Shown here: piece after piece, positions 10,931 to 21,701 of the stretch | Numbering within the stretch: the stretch's first letter is position 1 | Layout of the letters: every line of letters begins with the position of its first letter | Source: Elymus sibiricus | Taxonomy: Eukaryota > Streptophyta > Magnoliopsida > Poales > Poaceae | Assembly: GCA_039707655.1 (NCBI GenBank) | Contig: CM077664.1 | Span: forward strand, 194,798,195-194,862,194 | DNA length: 64,000 bases | Reading direction: 5' to 3' | The notes under the pieces: generated by a model | Seen by the model: the letters and a program-made list of their open reading frames with translations, nothing else | What the model was told of the DNA's origin: nothing | The model's database searches: none | Translations under genes and position numbers: made by a program

Positions 10931-12954
10931 CATGGCAATCCCTACTTCTCGCATCGATATCGATTGAAACGCGCCTCCATTGCCTAACGATCCACCGAGT
11001 TAATGCGAGACTTTCTCTATTTTTCCCTTGAACCCCTACCATCATTCTCTATTCCACCAAAAGTACTAAGTCCATGGCTCACGCTCAGGTATTGAGTGAA
11101 GTTGAAAATGCTGTAGCGCGTGAAAAAGTTTGATACAATTGCTTGTTTTGGCACCAGGGTACTCTTGATTTGATATATCTATGCAGGGAAGAACGAGCGT
11201 GACATGCTAACCAGAACTAAGTGTATAGAGGCTATTTCCTTTAAGCTCCATTATTATGAAAGGCAATGATGAATTACGTGCATGTTTTGTATAATTGTTT
11301 CAATATCAAATTGATAGACTATTGCCTTAAAACACTCGTACCCTAATATTCATGCCATGATTAAATTATATGATCAAGATTATGTTAGGTAGCATTCCAC
11401 ATCAAAAATTATCTTTTTATCATTTTCCTACTCGAGGACGAGCAGAATTAAGCTTGGGGATGCTGATACATCTCCGTCGTATCTATAATTTTTTATTGTT
11501 TCATGCCAATATTTTACAACTTTCACATACTTTTGGCAACAATTTATATGATTTTCTTGGACTAACATATTGATCCAGTGCCCAGTGCTAGTTCTTGTTT
11601 GTTGCATGTTTTTTGTTTCACAGAAAATCCATATCAAACAAAATCCAAATGAGATTTTTTTTTGGAATATATGTGTTTTTTGGAAAAAGAATCAATGTAA
11701 GATGGTGCCCGAGGGCCCCACAAGGCAACAGGGCGCGCCCTACCCTCCCAGGCGCGCCCTGATGCCTTGTGGCCACCTCGTAGGTCGGTTGGAGCCCTTC
11801 TTTCGCCGCAAGAAAGATAATTTCTAGAGAAAAATCCCCTCAAAATTTCAGCCCAATCGGAGTTACGGATCTCCGGAAATATAAGGAACAGAAGAGAAAT
11901 AGAGAGAGGGAGAGAGATCCAATCTCGGAGGGGCTCCTGCCCTCCGGGAACCATGGCGGCCAAGGACCAGATGGGAAACCCTCCTCCCATCTAGGGGGGA
12001 AGCCAAGCAAGAAGAAGAAGGAGGGTGGCTCTCTCCGCCTCTCTCCCGGTGGCGCCGGAGCGCCCGCCGGGGGAACCATCATGGCGATGATCTACTCCAA
12101 CAACTCCGCCGTCTTCCTCAACACCTCCATCACCTTCCCTCATGTATTATCAGCGATCCACTCTCCCGCAACCCGCTGTATCCCCTACTTGAACATGGTG
12201 CTTTATGCTATATATTGTTATCCAATGATGTGTAGCCATCCTATGATGTTTGAGTAGATTCCTTTTGTCCTATGGGTTGATTGATGATCTTGATTGGTTT
12301 GAGTTGCGTGTTTTATTTTGGTGCTGTCCTATGGTGCCTTCCGTGCCGCGCACACGTGGGGGATTCCCGCTGTACAGTGTTGCAATATGTTCATGATTCG
12401 CTTATATTGGGTTGCGAGAGTGACAGAAGCTTAAACCCGAGTAAGGGGGTCATTGAGTATGGGAGTAAAGGGGATTTGTTACTTAATGCTATGGTTGGGT
12501 TCACCTTAATGATCTCTAGTAGTTACGGATGCTTGCTAGAGGTCCAATCATAAGTGCATATGATCCAAGTACGGAAAGTATGTTAGCTCATGCTTCTCCC
12601 TCATTTAAAATTGCAATAATGATTACCGATCTTGTTATCAATTGCTTAGGACAATTTCGCAAATCCTACCACCACTTTTCCACACTCGCTATATTAACTT
12701 AATTGTTCTTTTATTAAAACAACACCTAAATTTTATTTTCACGTTCTTTATTATCTTGCAAACTTATCCCATTACACCTACAAAGTAGTTTTATTCTTGT
12801 TCTAGGTAAAGCGAACGTTAAGTGTGCGTAGAGTTGTATCGGTGGTCGATAGAACTTGAGAGAATATTAATTCTACCTTTAGCTCCTCATTGGGTTCGAC
12901 ACTCTTACTTATCGAAAAAGGCTACAAACGATCCCCTATACTTGTGGGTTATCA
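10931..12954 (+). mobile_element. 3' end of a second Gypsy element: interior tail plus complete LTR
   Basis: 10931-11463 is the end of an internal domain, closing with AATTAAGCTTGGGGATGC (polypurine tract). An LTR follows at 11464-12954 (1491 bp), opening TGATACATCTCCGTC and closing TTGTGGGTTATCA. The interior tail from about 11391 is nearly identical to that of the element at 9291-9364, while the LTR bodies differ. That fits related autonomous and non-autonomous families (WHAM/Fatima/Sabrina group; exact family uncertain). The element at 399-10930 apparently inserted into this one, so the missing 5' part lies left of the window. Confidence 0.75.
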
Positions 12955-13799
12955 ATCCCCGCGGCCATTGAAGCATGCCTCACAACATACGCACTCCATC
13001 GTCGAGCACCTCGCAACATCCACCATGTACCCGTCGGTGAGCGGCTTTGCAGCACCAGTGAGGGATGCGTTCGCCCCCGGCTTTGCAACACCTCGGGGAA
13101 GCATAAACTCCACCACTCCCCTTGCAGCATCACCTCCAAGCGTCGCCAGCGGCCGTCGTGACAGAAACTCCATCGCTCCTTCATAGCATCACCAGCGGCC
13201 ATCGCGGCGTTGCCTCACAGATATCACCAACATCCTGAGGGGCGTTGCAGCATCAGCTCCATCATAGTGCGGCCATCACAGCAGTTGTGCCACCCACCCC
13301 TTTGCCATATCGGTCGCAGCACCGACAACCGCCACCCTCGCAACCCAGTGGCTTGTAGCGTCGACATCATCAGTGTACCATGGTGTCGCGCACTGTTCGA
13401 ACACTACCCTTGCCTCCCCGCAGCACGACGTCACGACACTACGCCTCCCCCTGTTGCTCACCGGCTCGCCTACCCGGTGGCGCTCCCTCCCCCCGACCAC
13501 CAGATCTCACTAGTTCACAGCCTTAGAGGCACCCACTTACAACACCGGTTTGCACCAGTTCGGAGCACCAGAGGCGACCCTCATAGATAGGAAAAAGAGG
13601 CGATGATGGCAAAAATGACGACATGCTAGATCTGCCCAACGCCGGTCATGGCGGCCACGGTGCTGGAGATCGTGACGGCAACGTACTTGGCGGCCGTGCA
13701 GGCTGCGCCTTCCCGGTAGCCTAGAACAAGCCATTTCCGCCGACATGTAGAACATCCAGATTATCTTCCGCAACGCAGAGTCAAAAAGAGCCGAGAAGG
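12955..13799. other. Unassigned GC-rich sequence
   Basis: A GC-rich tract with recurrent GCAGCAT/CGTCGC motifs, as in the spacer between LTR and gag of large Triticeae Gypsy elements. Overlapping ORFs exist on both strands but none resembles a known protein. It may be the decayed gag region of the following pol remnant. Confidence 0.35.
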
Positions 13800-15034
13800 T
13801 GGCAACCTGGGAAGTTTACACAGAGGTGTCTACAATATCGCAATTCCTGGACTGGTCTGAGTTTCCGATCTCTTTCGATCAAACCGACCACTCGGAACAC
13901 ATTCACATCCCAGGGACACCTCCCTGGTGCTCGACCCATAACTGAGGTTTTTTTTATCTCAACAAGGTTCTGATGGACAACGATATCAATATCAATCTGC
14001 TGTACTTGTAAACAATGGAGAAGATGGGCATCCCGCCCTCCCGTCTTACGCCGACCAAGAACGGGTTTCATGGCATCGTTCCCAACAGAGAGGCCAACGC
14101 GATCGGCCAGATCACCCTCGATGTGGTCTTTTGCATGCTGGAGAATTACCGCCTCAAGAGGCTGCTCTTTGACGTGGTCCCCTTCAAGAGCGGATACCAC
14201 GCCCTCCTTGGCCGGCCTGCGTTTGCAAAGTTCATGGTAGTGCCAAATTATGCTTACCTCAAGTTGAAGATGTCGGGGTGAAATGGTGTTATCATGGTGG
14301 TGGGCGACTACGTGCGGTCACAGGAAGCCGAACAGGCCACGGTGGCCCTGACAACAAAACCCCTTGTCGCCACAGAATTTGAGGAGATCTGCCAGTATGG
14401 AGTCTGCAGACCTAGAAGACCTCACCTTGACCAAGAAGAAGAAATCGTCCACATCATTCTAGCCCGGCCAAGACACAACAACAATTCAAATACATCCGAC
14501 TGAAGCATGGAAGATGATGCAAACCGGGATCGACATGGACCCGGAATAGGAAAGCGCGCACTGCGAGTTCCTCCATGAGGACATTTCCATGTGGCAGCCT
14601 TCTGATATGCCCGAAATCCCAGTGGAACTCGCTGAGCACACTTTGAACATTCGACCTGGATCCTGGCCTCTGAAGCATACACTTCGGTGTTTTTCCGAGC
14701 CCAAGCGATGTGCTATGGGTGAGGAGATAGCCAAGTTGCTCGAGGTCGACTTTATTCGAGAGGTCAAACACTCGGACTGGTTGGCCAACCTAGTCATGGT
14801 CCCAAAAAAGAACAACACTTGGCGCATGTGTGTTGACTACAAGGATTCAACAAGGCATGCCCCAAGGACCCGTTCCCGCTCCCCTGCATCGACCAAATCA
14901 TCGATTCTACTGCCGGTTGTGAGCGCTTATCCTTTATGGATGCGTACTCTGAGTACCACCAATCCGAATGAAGGAACCCGACCAGCTCGCGACTTTCTTC
15001 ATCACCCCATACGGACCCTTTTGCTACGTCACAA

Positions 15035-15693
15035 GGGATGACAATGGGTACTCGTTACCCACGTACCCAGTGGGTAAAAACCCTATAAGGGTATGAGACA
15101 AAAAATTACCCATGGGTATATAAAATAGGGAAATCCCAAACCCATCGGGTAGAGCGGGTATGGGTATGGGATCGTATAACCCATACCCACGTACCCATGT
15201 ACCCTTATAAATATGATAAGTGGGCCTCGCCGCCTCGGTGGATGAACTTGTTACAATGTTGAAACTTTATTGTAATGCTTATTTCATGACCTTATGTACG
15301 TCCAAAGTATCTGTGACTTCATCGTGAGTTTGTGAACTTGAAATGTATGACTATGTGTTGTTGTTTTCATGTGTTGTTTTTTCGAGTAAGTTCTGTTGTT
15401 TATGAGAATATGTTGTTGTTTACGGTACATTGTTGTTTATAAGTATATATGTGTTGTTGTTTATAAATTATGATTGTATGTTGTTCTTTTTGACTATGTG
15501 TTGCTAAAGTTGATGTGTTGCAAACATGGGTATTTTTACCCGTGGGTACCCATTTACCATGTCGGGTCGTGTGTATGTGCAAAAATTGTACCCGTTGGTG
15601 GGTATGGGTACGGGTGATGGGTAAGCTCAGAGGAGACGGGTAAGGGTATGGGGAGGATCCACCCCTACCCAAACCCGGCAGGTGCCATCTCTA
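15035..15693 (+). mobile_element. Non-autonomous hAT-like DNA element, 659 bp
   Basis: The block interrupts a reverse transcriptase codon run. GTCACAA occurs on both sides (15028-15034 and 15694-15700), with an eighth base differing, close to an 8-bp hAT-type duplication. Ends are GGGATGACAATGG on the left and the complement GAGATGGCA on the right, imperfect inverted repeats. Near both ends are many copies of GGGTACCCATGGGTA-like palindromic motifs, probable transposase-binding subterminal repeats. It has no transposase ORF. Confidence 0.75.
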
Positions 15694-16540
15694 GTCACAA
15701 TGCCTTCGGGCTGAAAAACGACGGGGCTACGTATCAGTTGACAATGCAGAAGTGCATGCACCCTCATATCGGTGTCAACGCTCAGGAGTATGTGGATCAC
15801 ATCGTCATCAAGTCCAAGACCGGATATTTCCTCCTTGCCAACTCGACCGAGACCTTTGCCTGCCTATGCAAGTGCCGCATCAAGCTGAATCCGAACACAT
15901 GTGTTTTCAGAGTTTCATCTGGGAAGCTGCTTGGCTTCACCGTATCCCAGCGAGCCACATACTGAGAAGATCAAGGCATTGGACAAGCTGGCGGTGCCGA
16001 CGAAACTGAAGTATGTGCAAAAGATGGATGGATGTGTGGCCTCCCTCAGCCGTTCTATTTCCCGGCTTGGTGGGAAGGCCATGCCGCTATACCGGCTCAT
16101 CAAGAAAAGCTATACATTCAACTAGACGCCCGAGGAGGAGGGTGATATGGCCTAAATTAAACGTATTCTCGGCACCAATCCTGTACTTGCTGCTCGACAA
16201 GACCACGAACCCATGCTCTTATATATTCTGCAACTAACCAAGTTGTCGATGTTGTACTGGTCGTGAAGCGTGAGGAGGCCGACCATGACCATAAGAGCAT
16301 CTACAACCGCAACTTGCTAATTTGGAGCCCTAAACGCCCGCGGACTTGCCCGGGCACGTCTGCGGGCACTGACCGGTCACACCTCAAATCTTGCTTCGCA
16401 CCACCGGACACCTCAATTAGCAAACCTTAAATCCATACAAAGACATGCAACGTAAACGTAAATGATGCAACAACTTCATCCAGCTACTACATCAGGACAT
16501 GCCATCGGACTACCAAAATTTGGCATGTTCTATCTACATA

Positions 16541-17086
16541 CTAGCTATGGAGAAGATCATCCACGGATACCCTTGCCCTTCCTGGCGCCCTTGCCTTCTT
16601 TCTCGTGGAAGTAGCGGTCGAAAACGCAAAATGGATCCAGCCGGATCTGCTCGTCGCCGGAGCTGAGCGACCCATCACTATCCTCCGTCTCCTCTTTGGG
16701 GGGAAATACGGCCATGCACGGACCGCTCGATTTTGCTCTCGGGCGAGGGCGCAGATGTTCCTCCATTGCCGCTTCTTTACGATGCAGACACGGATGGCAT
16801 CCTCCTCTGCGGCAGCGCGAGCCGTCGCCTCCGTCGTCGCCTTGTCGGCAACGAGGTGTGCCTCTGCCACCCTTATCCTCACCTTCCCACGGTGGGCACA
16901 CCGGGCCATGTAGGACTCATACGCCGATGGACCGGAGATGGGGAGGCTATCGGACCGCGATGAACCAGCCCCGGAGGATCCGACGCAATGGATTCGCGCC
17001 GGACGGATCCCCTCGTCGGTGGGGCGTAGTCCTCCCGGTTGCGGCAGAGAGCAATGCGGCCGGCCACAGCCTCTTCCACCCCACAC
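16541..17086 (-). pseudogene. Harbinger-associated ORF of unknown function (degenerate)
   Basis: Two overlapping minus-strand frames (181 and 114 codons) cover this interval. The shorter contains ETEDSDGSLSSGDEQIRL followed by DPFCVFDRYFHEKEGK near its C-terminus, an acidic-then-aromatic pattern I associate with proteins encoded in Triticeae Harbinger elements. The alternation of plausible protein between two frames suggests a frameshifted accessory ORF. No transposase or Myb/SANT domain can be defended. The plus-strand ORFs over the same bases are GC-rich shadows. Confidence 0.4.
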
Positions 17087-17195
17087 GGGACGACACCCCA
17101 GTCGATGGATCCAGCCTGGATGGAGTCAGATCTTCTTCTCGCCATGCCGGAGAAGGTCGGAGATTGCCGGATGGGAGCTTGGGGGCGGAGTGAAC

Positions 17196-17362
17196 TAGTG
17201 GCGTACCTAGAGGGTGTGCCATGGCACACCCAGAATTTTGGAAAATGCTTTTTTACCATGTAATAATTTTCTGAGTTTTAAGGCCCATCCAAGCTAATGA
17301 AAATAGACCTCAATCTTTTTAAAGTATGCACACCCTTCATTTTATTTCTGGGTCCGCCACTG
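17196..17362 (+). mobile_element. hAT-type MITE, 167 bp, 8-bp TSD GAGTGAAC
   Basis: Ends TAGTGGCG and CGCCACTG form an inverted repeat with adjacent matching bases. GAGTGAAC is present directly before (17188-17195) and after (17363-17370), an exact 8-bp duplication as made by hAT transposases. It lies inside the Harbinger-like element, giving a three-level nest: Gypsy, then Harbinger, then hAT MITE. Confidence 0.85.
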
Positions 17363-17760
17363 GAGTGAACTGGAGAGGAGTGGAATGGCTAGGGTTTGGT
17401 CCGTGGAGCGGATGGGGACAAATATATGTGGGGTCGGGTGTGCCAGTGTGGGCCGGCTCCGACGTGGCGGATGCGGCCGGTCGTGCCCGGGCCACCCCAT
17501 ATTCGCCCCAGATTTGGGCTGGATATGATGGGTGTCAGTCAGCCCGAGAGTTTGAGGCCGGTTTTAGGCGTCCGTCTAGGTCGCTTTTGTTTGATCGGTC
17601 ACTGACCGAGCCATCCGTCTGGTCGTTTGCAGGCTGTTTGAGGCGCCCGGCTGTAGATGCTCTAAGGTCCAGCTCCTGGTCTACCACGTTACCAAAAGAT
17701 CACCTCCGACGTTATCATAAGGGTTGGTTACACGATGGCTATTAGATTAATCATATTTGT

Positions 17761-18490
17761 AATATTCTCTGCATATCTTTTCTCTAGATTATTATGTTTG
17801 TTTCCAAGCCCATGCAAAGGTAAGCTCTTGAATGAGAGTCCACTCATTTAATTTTTGAAGTTTCTCAATTTTTTTTTGAAAGGATCCTAATATCCAATGA
17901 ATGTTAGACTTTTAGGCACAATAAATGGATTGATTCATAGCAAATTATGTTCATTGAGGATGACAAGTTTAGTTGGCGAGCATAGCAAATTCGTCTCAGT
18001 TTATTTTTTCTGCCAGAAAATTGTTGTGCTTGCAAAGCTAAATTTGTCATCATCGTGCCAATATAATTGCCATGAAAATTTTGTATGCCATGCCTAAAAA
18101 TCCGACTTCGGATTTTTAGCATTTCCATTTTTGGAATCACTAATTAAGGGGAACCTCTTGCAAAGGTTACTTCCACCTCCTCTGGCGGTGACAAGTGGCA
18201 CACCGCATGTGTCACTCGTCACAATTAGATAGTTCTGATAGGATTTATTCCCACGCGCAGGGAGAGATGGGTGTGGGGTTTATTTGTGCTTTTTTCGTAT
18301 ATTCAAAATTTCAAAACAATTTATCTCTTGAGTTGTGTGTCTAAATTAACAACAGTTTTCACCATTGCATTCCTCGCGTCGAGATCATCAAAATTAGATC
18401 ACATGTTGATAGGTTTCTATGTTCTTGTTTTCGGCAAAATCTATGCTTGAAAACTGTATTAACATGTGCTTTAAAACTATACTAACCCGT
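17761..18490. other. Unassigned intergenic sequence with a near-perfect palindrome
   Basis: AT-rich sequence without credible ORFs. At about 18095-18120 the arms CTAAAAATCCGA and TCGGATTTTTAG face each other with a 2-bp centre, a near-perfect 26-bp palindrome, possibly the scar of a fold-back element. Confidence 0.4.
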
Positions 18491-18499
18491 GCTTCAAAA

Positions 18500-18850
18500 A
18501 CTGTACTAACCATGCTTCACTTTAGGGGGGAAGCACAAATGTGCATTTTATGCAAGGAGCACAACTGTGCTTCATGCGAAAGCACAACTATACTTCACTT
18601 TTCAGGGAAGCACAGAAGCACAACTGTGCTTTCATGCGGAAGCACAATTATGCTTCACTTTTTGAAGAATTCACTTTTTGGTGAAGCACAATTATGCTTT
18701 TCACATGGAAGCACAATTATGCTTCACTTTTTGGCGAAGCACGGTTATGCTTTTCACACGGAAGCACAATTATGCTTCACTTTTCGAAGATCTCACTTTT
18801 TGGTGAAGCACAATTATGCTTTTCATGCGAAAGCACAACTGTGCTCTATG
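18500..18850. repeat. Interspersed palindromic GAAGCACA/TGTGCTTC repeat block
   Basis: At least ten units of GAAGCACAATTATGCTTC-like sequence, each itself nearly palindromic, are separated by CACTTTTTGG spacers. Similar blocks flank fold-back or Mutator-like elements in Triticeae as I recall them; the parent element is not identified. The ORF running across it is a by-product of the repeat. Confidence 0.6.
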
Positions 18851-19004
18851 CTCCTGGCAGAGGAAAAAAAATCAAAGAAACATAAAAAAACCAAAAAATA
18901 GAACTAAAAAAACATGAAAGAACCCATGAAAAACCGAAGAAAAACATTCCGATGGTGAAGCGGCTAGCGTGCCACTTGGCGCGCTCCCGCGCTATAAAAA
19001 GTCC

Positions 19005-19315
19005 CTCAACTAGTTACGAACTTGGATGGTTTTGAGGACAGTGGTATCCCCAACTCACCAGAGTTCAAGTCTTAAACTTGACATTGGTGGTCGTATTTTC
19101 TTGGATTTATTTCATGCCTTCCGGCGATGTGCGTTCAGTGGGAGGAGACGCTCCCATCGACTACGAAGGAGTCCATGGCGACTTCGTCAATCCCAAGATG
19201 ATGTGCCGGCTCAGTTTCTCGGAGGTGCTCATAAGGGTAAGATGTACGTGTGTGCATTCATAGGGGTGAGTGTATGTACGTATGTATGAGCGTCTGCATC
19301 TATACTATGTTAAGA
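19005..19315 (+). mobile_element. SINE-like (pol III) repeat, possibly Au-type
   Basis: An A-box-like TGGTTTTGAGG (about 19028) and a B-box-like AGTTCAAGTC (about 19062) are spaced as in tRNA-derived promoters. The downstream body ends with GGGTGAGTGTATGTACG, followed by a GTCTGCATCTATACTATGTT tail, which I recall from a very abundant Triticeae short repeat. Boundaries are approximate and no target duplication was resolved. Confidence 0.5.
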
Positions 19316-19559
19316 AAACCTAATTGCTCCATTTAATTTTTCTTGTCACTTTAGTTCCTAATATGATTAAAAATGTCATTATAAACCCCTTATTATACTT
19401 GCTTTTAAAACACAAGAAACTCTCTACCCTTTTTTTTTTAAATACGCATAAGCATGCGTATCATATACTGAGAAAAGAGAGGGGTGGGAGCCCCGTCCAC
19501 GGTTTTACATCCACGACTACTCTGCACCTTTATTTGAAGCAATAAATTAATGCCGGGCA

Positions 19560-20000
19560 CATTTATTCCACGGACCCAAATTCGTAGAACCCAGAGAGTA
19601 GCCGTGCGTGGGATGCGTGTACCAAAGGCGGGCCCCACTTCCCAGAGGCTGAGGACGTCGGAGGCGAAGCGACGAGCCGACGATGATTGTGACGGCGGGC
19701 GCCTGAGTTGTTCACCACCTACCCTCTCCCCCGTCTCTCGAAGACTTTCCACCCAACTGATCACACCAACAGCAACAGCTAGGCACAGCCCACGAACAAA
19801 CTGCCGTTGAGAAGACGAACCATTTCTTCCTCCCCGGAGACACGAGGAGAACCTCGACGACTCCTCTCCCTCCCCACCTTTGTCCCCAACTCCCGATCGG
19901 GAAATCTCGGCAGAAGCGCTGCATCTCCCTGGGCGCAGGATCTCGGGGCCCGGCGGAGAACGTGGACCGGCACGCCAACTGATCGAGCAAGAGCCGAGAG
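19560..20000 (+). other. Probable 5' leader exon of the transporter gene
   Basis: A GC/CT-rich stretch ends GAGCCGAGAG and is followed by a strong splice donor GTACGTACG at 20001. The next acceptor is CTACCACCAG at 21660, 41 bp before the ATG. The leader intron is therefore about 1.66 kb, common in plant transporter genes. The transcription start is not visible; no convincing TATA box was found upstream. Confidence 0.5.
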
Positions 20001-20681
20001 GTACGTACGTCTGTTCGTTTCACTGGGGGTTTCCAATCTCATCTGCTGCGCCGCGTAGGGTAGCAATATAGCCTAGCTGCTTACGATCCAGCGCCTATCA
20101 GTCGGCCTGTAGGCGGTGGCGGTGGCGGTGCTGCTTCCCCGGAGAATCCGCGACGTGTTTGCACTACCACAGCACTGCTACGCCGCTAGATTACCGGACG
20201 AGTAGAGCCAGCGCCGCCGCCTGCTACGGACGGGACGTGTTTCGGCTGGCCTTCTCGCCGGCGGCGTGCGTGCTCGAGTATACGCCACGAACCAACTACG
20301 CTCTGGCACGTGGCGTCCGTCGGTGGCTGGTGTGGCGGCGCGCTGAACTGGCAGGGATACCTCCCCCATTCGTCCTAGTTGGAGCCCAATTGTTGGCAGG
20401 TGTCGCCGTCCGTCCGGGCGGAAATATCTCCGCCTGTTTCATCTTCTTCCGGGTGATTAGGATACGTTCGACTCCAATTGCCTCTTCTCGGAGCGAATCG
20501 CGCGACCAGATTTATAGCATTGGATCCCTAGTTCTGCCACATCCCATCTGGAGATTTGACTTGTGTACATTAACTAAACGTGGTTAAGCAACTTGCGTGA
20601 TCTCCCCGGGATAAAGCACGTACACTTAATTCAGATTCAAACTTTGTATAATGTTTAGTCCAAAAATAACTTTGTATTCTA

Positions 20682-20748
20682 CTCCCTCCGTACCATAATG
20701 TAAGACATTAGTGTCAAAAAACGGTCTTACATTATGAGACAGAGGAAG
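20682..20748. mobile_element. Short Stowaway-like MITE, TSD TA
   Basis: CTCCCTCCGTACCATAATG on the left pairs with CATTATGAGACAGAGGAAG on the right; TA flanks both sides. CTCCCTCCGT is the hallmark Tc1/Mariner Stowaway end in grasses. About 67 bp and almost entirely hairpin. Confidence 0.8.
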
Positions 20749-21178
20749 TATGTTACAAATAATTATAGGTTTTATTTGTCGGTTCAACTATTTCATTGCA
20801 TATCAACACCTTAATTCCGGACGACCAAGGTTTACTAATATTGACACAGCATGTCATGGAGGAATTAAAGTTCAAATTCCAATTTCCAAGCTAAGTCAAA
20901 CCAAAAAGTGGATGAGTGCTAATTAACTCAGTGAGCTGTCACACACGTGGTGACTGGTGAGTATTAAGACGTATAGGAGGAGCATCATCTGTAGCATCTT
21001 CCTGTAATCGATGTACATGCAAGTCTATGCTCTGATGTGACCACCCAACGAATGTGCAGACCAGTCATCAGTACGGAACACTAGAATTTGACACTTCAAA
21101 GCTGCCTTTGCCTTGTCCCAGTTGTGTACTTATACCTCTAAAGGACCACTACTATTCACGCATATCACTAGCTATTGT

Positions 21179-21340
21179 ACTCGTTCTGAATTACTCCTAT
21201 AAGATATTTTTGGCTTTTTTCTAAACGAGATGTACATAGACCCGTTTTAGCGTGTTTTTTCATCCATTTCAGTCTTTCAGTCTGTATGTAGTTTATATTA
21301 AAATACCCAAAATAACTTATAATTCAGTACGGCGGAAGTA
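21179..21340. mobile_element. Degenerate Stowaway-like MITE
   Basis: CTCGTTCTGAATTACTCCTATAAG on the left is partly complementary to CTTATAATTCAGTACGGCGGAAG on the right, the diverged CTCCNTCCG...CGGAGGGAG arrangement. TA is present on both sides. Confidence 0.65.
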
Positions 21341-21701
21341 GTAGTGCGGCAGGACTCGCAGAATGCCTATTATACAGATGAAGCCACGTGAAACTTCAAT
21401 TCGTTTACTGCTTGAACGTGCCATGGATTTTCTGCGGTGCCCATGTCAACGCTCCATTTCCCTAGGCCAGCTCACGTGGTTTCCTGATGCATAACTGTCC
21501 TACTCCTCTGATCGGAGGGAGTAGAAAAATTAGTCAACTTAAGCAGCTTTTGCTCGTTCCTACTCCAGGGAGTGCTATGCATTGCTGGCTTGTTTAAAAA
21601 AATGCGGACGACGTACTATATAGCTTCTGATTCATCAATTGGGCCTTGATCTACCACCAGGGACAGGACAGGGAGGAAGCGGTTCAGAAGACGAAGAGGA
21701 G

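Larger units (their letters stand above)
16295..17662 (-). mobile_element. PIF/Harbinger-like element with TAA target duplication
   Basis: The ends GAGCATCTACAACCG (left) and CGGCTGTAGATGCTC (right) are inverted repeats, flanked by TAA at 16292-16294 and 17663-17665, the 3-bp duplication of PIF/Harbinger elements. Excising it rejoins the host Gypsy frame. It carries no DDE transposase, only a minus-strand ORF of the element-associated type (16541-17086). Length without the nested MITE is about 1.19 kb. It is non-autonomous. Confidence 0.85.
13800..17760 (+). pseudogene. Decayed Gypsy pol (protease, reverse transcriptase, start of RNase H), multiply interrupted
   Basis: Plus-strand translation gives, in order, a protease region (14015-14280, with YHALLGRPAFAKFM), a linker, and the start of reverse transcriptase (14589-15034, with WLANLVMVPKKN then WRMCVDYKD). 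After an insertion, the palm follows (15701-15960, FGLKNDGATYQ and YVDHIVIKSKTG), then a connection region (15965-16290, RLGGKAMPLYRL) and a short tail after another insertion (17666 on, VQLLVYHV). The YxDD box reads YVDH at 15789-15800, so a catalytic Asp is lost. Frameshifts and stops are frequent. Two transposons split it (15035-15693 and 16295-17662); removing them and one target copy rejoins the frame, which proves they inserted into this pol. Confidence 0.85.
20001..21660 (+). other. Leader intron of the transporter gene (hosts two MITEs)
   Basis: It runs from GTACGT to CACCAG. It begins GC-rich, which can mark 5' regulatory sequence, then becomes AT-rich and holds two Stowaway-like MITEs. 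No ORF with known similarity. The intron status is inferred from splice signals only. Confidence 0.5.

Noticed and set aside
16541..17259. Several overlapping long ORFs on both strands
   Set aside because: Most are composition-driven. Only the minus-strand pair with the DPFCVFDRYF motif was kept, with low confidence.
19005..19315. A tRNA gene, suggested by the A- and B-box-like motifs
   Set aside because: No cloverleaf can be drawn and the motifs are degenerate; a SINE-like origin fits better.
21495..21525. CTACTCCTCTGATCGGAGGGAGTAG, considered as a third Stowaway MITE in the leader intron
   Set aside because: Only a short palindrome without a body or clear TA duplication; at best a deletion scar.
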